Positions 9,531-12,404 of a DNA stretch of 12,404 nt are shown here, one piece after another. The stretch lies in the NCBI GenBank assembly GCA_030917145.1, contig JAUPVJ010000077.1:1-12404 (forward strand), given 5' to 3'. Origin of the DNA: Patescibacteria group bacterium. GTDB taxonomy: Bacteria; Patescibacteriota; Minisyncoccia; Phycocordibacterales; CAIRYW01. Made by a program: the position numbers and the translations under genes. Position 1 is the first letter of the stretch; every line of letters starts with the position of its first letter. Below the pieces are notes generated by a model that was given only the letters and a program-made list of their open reading frames with translations, was not told where the DNA came from and searched no databases.

Positions 9531-12153
9531 ATCCCCGTTTTAAAATCTTTTTTAGATACTGCCCTGTGTAACTTTTTGTGTTGTTTGCGACTTCTTCAGG
9601 AGTTCCTTTTGCCACAATATCTCCTCCGGCTTCTCCTCCGAGAGGTCCAATGTCGATAATAAAGTCAGAGCATTTAATCAAATCCAAGTTGTGTTCGATC
9701 ACAACTACTGTGTTTCCTTTGTTTACAAGGCGCTGCAAAATTTCTATAAGTTTTTTTACATCTTCGTAGTGAAGCCCAACAGTCGGCTCGTCTAAGAGAT
9801 AGATAGTTTTCTGTAAGTGCATGCGGTAAAGCTCACTTGAGATTTTTACTCTTTGAGCTTCTCCACCAGAAAGAGTGGTTGCACTTTGACCAAGTTTTAA
9901 ATACCCAAGTCCTACTTCTTCTAAGGTTTTTAGTCTATCGTAAATTGCTGGAATATCTTCAAAGAAAGCCAGAGCCTCTTCTACAGTCATCTCTAAAACA
10001 TCGTAAATACTTTTCTTTTTGTATTTTATTTCCAAAGTTTCTTTCATGAATCTTTTTCCTCCACAGACATCACAAGTGACGTACACAGTCGGTAAAAAGT
10101 GCATTTCTACTTCGATCACTCCGTTTCCTTCGCAAGTTTCGCACCGCCCACCTTTTCTGTTAAAAGAAAATCTTCCCGCTCCCCAACCACGCACTCTCGC
10201 TTCAGCTGTCGCTGCAAACATGTCTCGTACGTGAGTCCAAGCACCTGTGTAAGTAGCAGGATTACTTCGTGGAGTTCGCCCGATCGGAGATTGGTCGATC
10301 AAAATTGTCCGCCCCAAATACTCCGTACCTTCAAATCGAGTACAGTTGTAAACTTGCGCTGTCCTTTTACTTCGCTCAAGTCTCGCTTCTAAGTTTTTGT
10401 GTAAGATTTCGTACACAAAAGAACTTTTTCCAGAACCCGAAACTCCCGTGACTGTCACAAGGCGCCCTAGAGGAATTTCCACGTTTAGATTTTTAATATT
10501 GAAAATTTTTCCACCAGCGATTTTAATCTTTCCTTTATCTTGAGTTCGTCTTTCTTCTGGAATTTCGATTTTTTCTTCTTCACGTAGGTACGCAAGCGTC
10601 TTTGAGCCTGATTCGTTTTTCTTTGCAGTCAAAAGATCGTCCATGTAGCCGGAAACAACCACGTTTCCTCCGTGCGCTCCAGCTCCTGGGCCAATGTCGA
10701 TCATAAAGTCTGAAGCGTACATAGTGTCTTCGTCGTGTTCTACTACAAGAATTGTGTTTCCAAGGTCTCGCAAGTGTAAAAGGGTCTGAATGAGCCTGTC
10801 GTTGTCTTTTTGATGAAGTCCGATAGTTGGCTCATCTAACACATACAAAGCCCCTACAAGGCCACTTCCAAGCTGTGAGGCGAGGCGAATTCTTTGCGCT
10901 TCACCTCCAGAAAGTGTTGAAGCCTTTCGATCGAGAGAAAGATAGTCGATCCCTACGTCGATCATAAACTTTAGTCGTGCCTGGATTTCTTTTACTACCA
11001 CTTTTGAAATTTCTTCTTCTGTTTTTGAAAGTCCTAGGTCGTCAAAAAAAGATTGAGCGTTTTTAATTGAAAGGTTTGTAAGGGTTACTATGTTTATCTT
11101 TTCTTTTCCAAGAAAAACATTTAAAGCTTCGGGTCGAAGTCTTGCCCCCTCACAAACTTTACAAAGTTCGTTTGTGAAAAATTCCCTTGTTCCAAGACCA
11201 TTACACTCAGGGCACGCTCCATAAGGAGAGTTGAAAGAAAAAAGTCGAGGTTCAACTTCCGGAAAAGAAAATCCGTCGTAAGGACACATGAATTTTGAAG
11301 AAATCAGGTGATCGATTTCCCCTGTCTTGATCCGGATCAATCCATCTGACTCGTGTAAAGCTTTTTCGATTGATTCACTAAGGCGCTCCATAAACCCTGC
11401 AGACTTTTCGTGGAGTTCAGAAAAGAAAAACTCGTCTACAAGCACGTCGATATCGTGTTTTTTAGTTTTTGAAAGCTCAATTCGCTCTCTAAGTGAGTAT
11501 TCTTTCCCATCTACCATTACGTTTTCATAACCTTTTCCAAGCAGGTCGTAAAGCATTTGGTAATACTCACCTTTTCTTCCTACAACAATAGGTGAATAGA
11601 GTTTGAAAGTTTCTTTGTTTACAGACACCCCTAAAACCTTCTTAGAAGTTTTTTCTGTGTCGATCGCAGAAACAGTGTGTAAGATAGTTTCAATGATCTC
11701 TTCTTTTGACAGTCTTTTTATTTCTCGCCCACAAGTAAGACAGTGTGGTTTTCCGATTCGAGCAAAAAGAATACGAAGGTAGTCGTAGATTTCTGTAATG
11801 GTTGCAACCGTTGAACGAGGGTTGTTTGACCGAGATTTTTGATCGATCGAAATCGCAGGCGAAAGACCAATGATCTCATCTACGTCTGGTTTTTGCATTT
11901 GCCGTAAAAATTGTCGAGCATAACTTGAAAGGCTTTCTACATACCGGCGTTGCCCTTCCGCAAAGACAGTGTCGAAAGCAAATGAGCTTTTTCCAGAGCC
12001 CGAAAGCCCTGTGACTGCGATCATTTTGTTGCGAGGCATTTCTACGGTGATGTTTTTGAGATTGTGGGTACGGGCACCACGAACAACGATCTTCTCGACG
12101 TCTTTTTCGAGCTTACAGACATGTTTTTTATATTGTGGATTTCCCTCTTTCAT
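9529..12153 (-). CDS. uvrA: UvrABC excinuclease subunit A, compact form
   Basis: UvrA is the dimeric ABC ATPase that finds bulky DNA lesions and loads UvrB. Both ATPase halves are complete: Walker A GLSGSGKSS (49-57) and GVSGSGKSS (570-578), signatures LSGGEAQRIRL (414 on) and LSGGEAQRVKI (761 on), Walker B VLDEPTIGLH and LLDEPTVGLH. The third zinc module is intact (Cys671, 674, 694, 697). In the first, the expected Cys-x2-Cys reads Cys290-Pro-Tyr-Asp293, with Cys314 and Cys317 present, so one ligand is Asp. Cys138-x2-Cys141 and Cys331-x2-Cys334 are present. At 874 residues it is somewhat shorter than the usual about 940. The start ATG 12153 precedes the conserved EKIVVRGARTHNLKNI by 19 residues. 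The promoter is shared back to back with the next gene. Confidence 0.97.
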   Translation of the reverse strand: MKEGNPQYKKHVCKLEKDVEKIVVRGARTHNLKNITVEMPRNKMIAVTGLSGSGKSSFAFDTVFAEGQRRYVESLSSYARQFLRQMQKPDVDEIIGLSPAISIDQKSRSNNPRSTVATITEIYDYLRILFARIGKPHCLTCGREIKRLSKEEIIETILHTVSAIDTEKTSKKVLGVSVNKETFKLYSPIVVGRKGEYYQMLYDLLGKGYENVMVDGKEYSLRERIELSKTKKHDIDVLVDEFFFSELHEKSAGFMERLSESIEKALHESDGLIRIKTGEIDHLISSKFMCPYDGFSFPEVEPRLFSFNSPYGACPECNGLGTREFFTNELCKVCEGARLRPEALNVFLGKEKINIVTLTNLSIKNAQSFFDDLGLSKTEEEISKVVVKEIQARLKFMIDVGIDYLSLDRKASTLSGGEAQRIRLASQLGSGLVGALYVLDEPTIGLHQKDNDRLIQTLLHLRDLGNTILVVEHDEDTMYASDFMIDIGPGAGAHGGNVVVSGYMDDLLTAKKNESGSKTLAYLREEEKIEIPEERRTQDKGKIKIAGGKIFNIKNLNVEIPLGRLVTVTGVSGSGKSSFVYEILHKNLEARLERSKRTAQVYNCTRFEGTEYLGRTILIDQSPIGRTPRSNPATYTGAWTHVRDMFAATAEARVRGWGAGRFSFNRKGGRCETCEGNGVIEVEMHFLPTVYVTCDVCGGKRFMKETLEIKYKKKSIYDVLEMTVEEALAFFEDIPAIYDRLKTLEEVGLGYLKLGQSATTLSGGEAQRVKISSELYRMHLQKTIYLLDEPTVGLHYEDVKKLIEILQRLVNKGNTVVVIEHNLDLIKCSDFIIDIGPLGGEAGGDIVAKGTPEEVANNTKSYTGQYLKKILKRG

Positions 12154-12161
12154 AGTTAATG

Positions 12162-12181
12162 TTTCTTCTCCAAAGAAGAAA
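12162..12181 (-). other. Hairpin in the uvrA leader holding the only SD-like GGAG
   Basis: TTTCTTCT and AGAAGAAA form a perfect 8-bp stem with a TTGG loop (minus strand). The GGAG at 12171-12168 is partly in the loop and partly in the stem, 14 bases before the ATG, which is too far for a standard Shine-Dalgarno site. Confidence 0.5.
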
Positions 12182-12189
12182 AACAGCTA

Positions 12190-12218
12190 ATTATAGCTCG
12201 TTTTACCGACTTTGACAA
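12190..12218 (-). promoter_or_regulatory. uvrA promoter
   Basis: Minus-strand TTGTCA (12218-12213), a 17-base spacer and TATAAT (12195-12190). The leader is about 30 bases. The -35 overlaps that of the divergent promoter. Confidence 0.7.
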
Positions 12219-12240
12219 ACATTAATAAAAGTGGTAATTT
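12212..12240 (+). promoter_or_regulatory. Promoter of the gene at 12261, divergent from uvrA
   Basis: TTGACA (12212-12217), a 17-base spacer, then TGG-TAATTT (12232-12240), an extended but weak -10. Its -35 shares five bases with the uvrA -35. Confidence 0.5.
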
Positions 12241-12260
12241 TCCACTTGGTAAATACAACT

Positions 12261-12404
12261 ATGAAAACCCAACCAACTGCGGGGGATTTCCTCGAAACGA
12301 CTGGCTCAGCCGAAGTGGCTCAACTAAGATTTCTTACCCCCGCCAGCACTCATGAGCCTTCCCACCTCATCGGTACGACAATCTCAGTTCACAAAGACCA
12401 AAAA
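12261..12404 (+). CDS. Unknown protein, N-terminal 48 residues only
   Basis: The frame is open from ATG 12261 to the window end (48 codons). It begins MKTQPTAGDFLETTGSAEVA and continues with FLTPASTHEPSHLIGTTISV. There is no signal peptide or hydrophobic helix. The sequence has G+C-rich codons like the other plus-strand small genes. No family can be named from so little. The start is supported by the TTGACA promoter upstream. The C/A-rich motif CCCAACCAACT seen in leaders of other genes here falls inside the first codons rather than before the ATG, so a start further downstream cannot be excluded. Confidence 0.5.
   Translation, partial: MKTQPTAGDFLETTGSAEVAQLRFLTPASTHEPSHLIGTTISVHKDQK

Noticed and set aside
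1..12404. CRISPR array, transposase or phage genes
   Set aside because: I saw no regularly spaced repeats, transposase-like frame or phage structural gene on either strand.

Overview
The window looks like a chromosome segment of a small-genome, AT-rich bacterium of the Candidate Phyla Radiation (Patescibacteria, most likely Parcubacteria-like). This placement is an inference. It rests on a UvrC that stops right after its nuclease domain, a compact UvrA, many very short hypothetical genes with one promoter and one terminator each, scarce Shine-Dalgarno sites, and palindromic sequence inside a coding region. No rRNA or ribosomal protein gene is present to confirm it.

Layout, left to right. A truncated FAD-dependent oxidoreductase (minus) opens the window. 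It is followed by a TorF-like beta-barrel protein (plus), a small coiled-coil protein (minus), a secreted trypsin-like protein (plus) and a three-helix membrane protein with an EF-hand loop (minus). Positions 3309-3962 carry no convincing protein gene. They hold tRNA-Ala(TGC) inside an unusual RNA locus with partial copies of the tRNA and two related structured modules. Next come three plus-strand genes: a small protein resembling the RNA polymerase alpha C-terminal domain, a BacA/prephenate-dehydratase-like protein and a tiny membrane protein. The minus strand then carries a ddl-DUF1905 pair, a membrane protein, a short gene interrupted by an in-frame TAG, and uvrC. Four tiny plus-strand cassettes lie between uvrC and uvrA. 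Past uvrA a divergent gene runs off the end.

Recognisable functions are nucleotide excision repair (UvrA and UvrC, in separate transcription units) and peptidoglycan precursor synthesis (D-Ala-D-Ala ligase). The rest are envelope-associated or unknown small proteins.

Two expression styles recur. One is leaderless: an extended -10 box (TGnTATAAT type) lies 6-9 bases before the ATG (574, 3308, 4297, 7014, 7278, 8620; ddl at 6424 has the -10 without TGn). The other has a C/A-rich leader of about 15-40 bases without a Shine-Dalgarno site (748, 2110, 3963, 4944, 8802, 9109). Most plus-strand genes end in a hairpin terminator that touches or contains the stop codon.

Most worth checking: the tRNA-Ala locus (3405-3880), the palindromic element read in frame inside uvrC (7450-7520), the leaderless/C-A-leader dichotomy, the BacA-like gene between two near-identical terminators, and a porin-like protein in what otherwise looks like a CPR genome.
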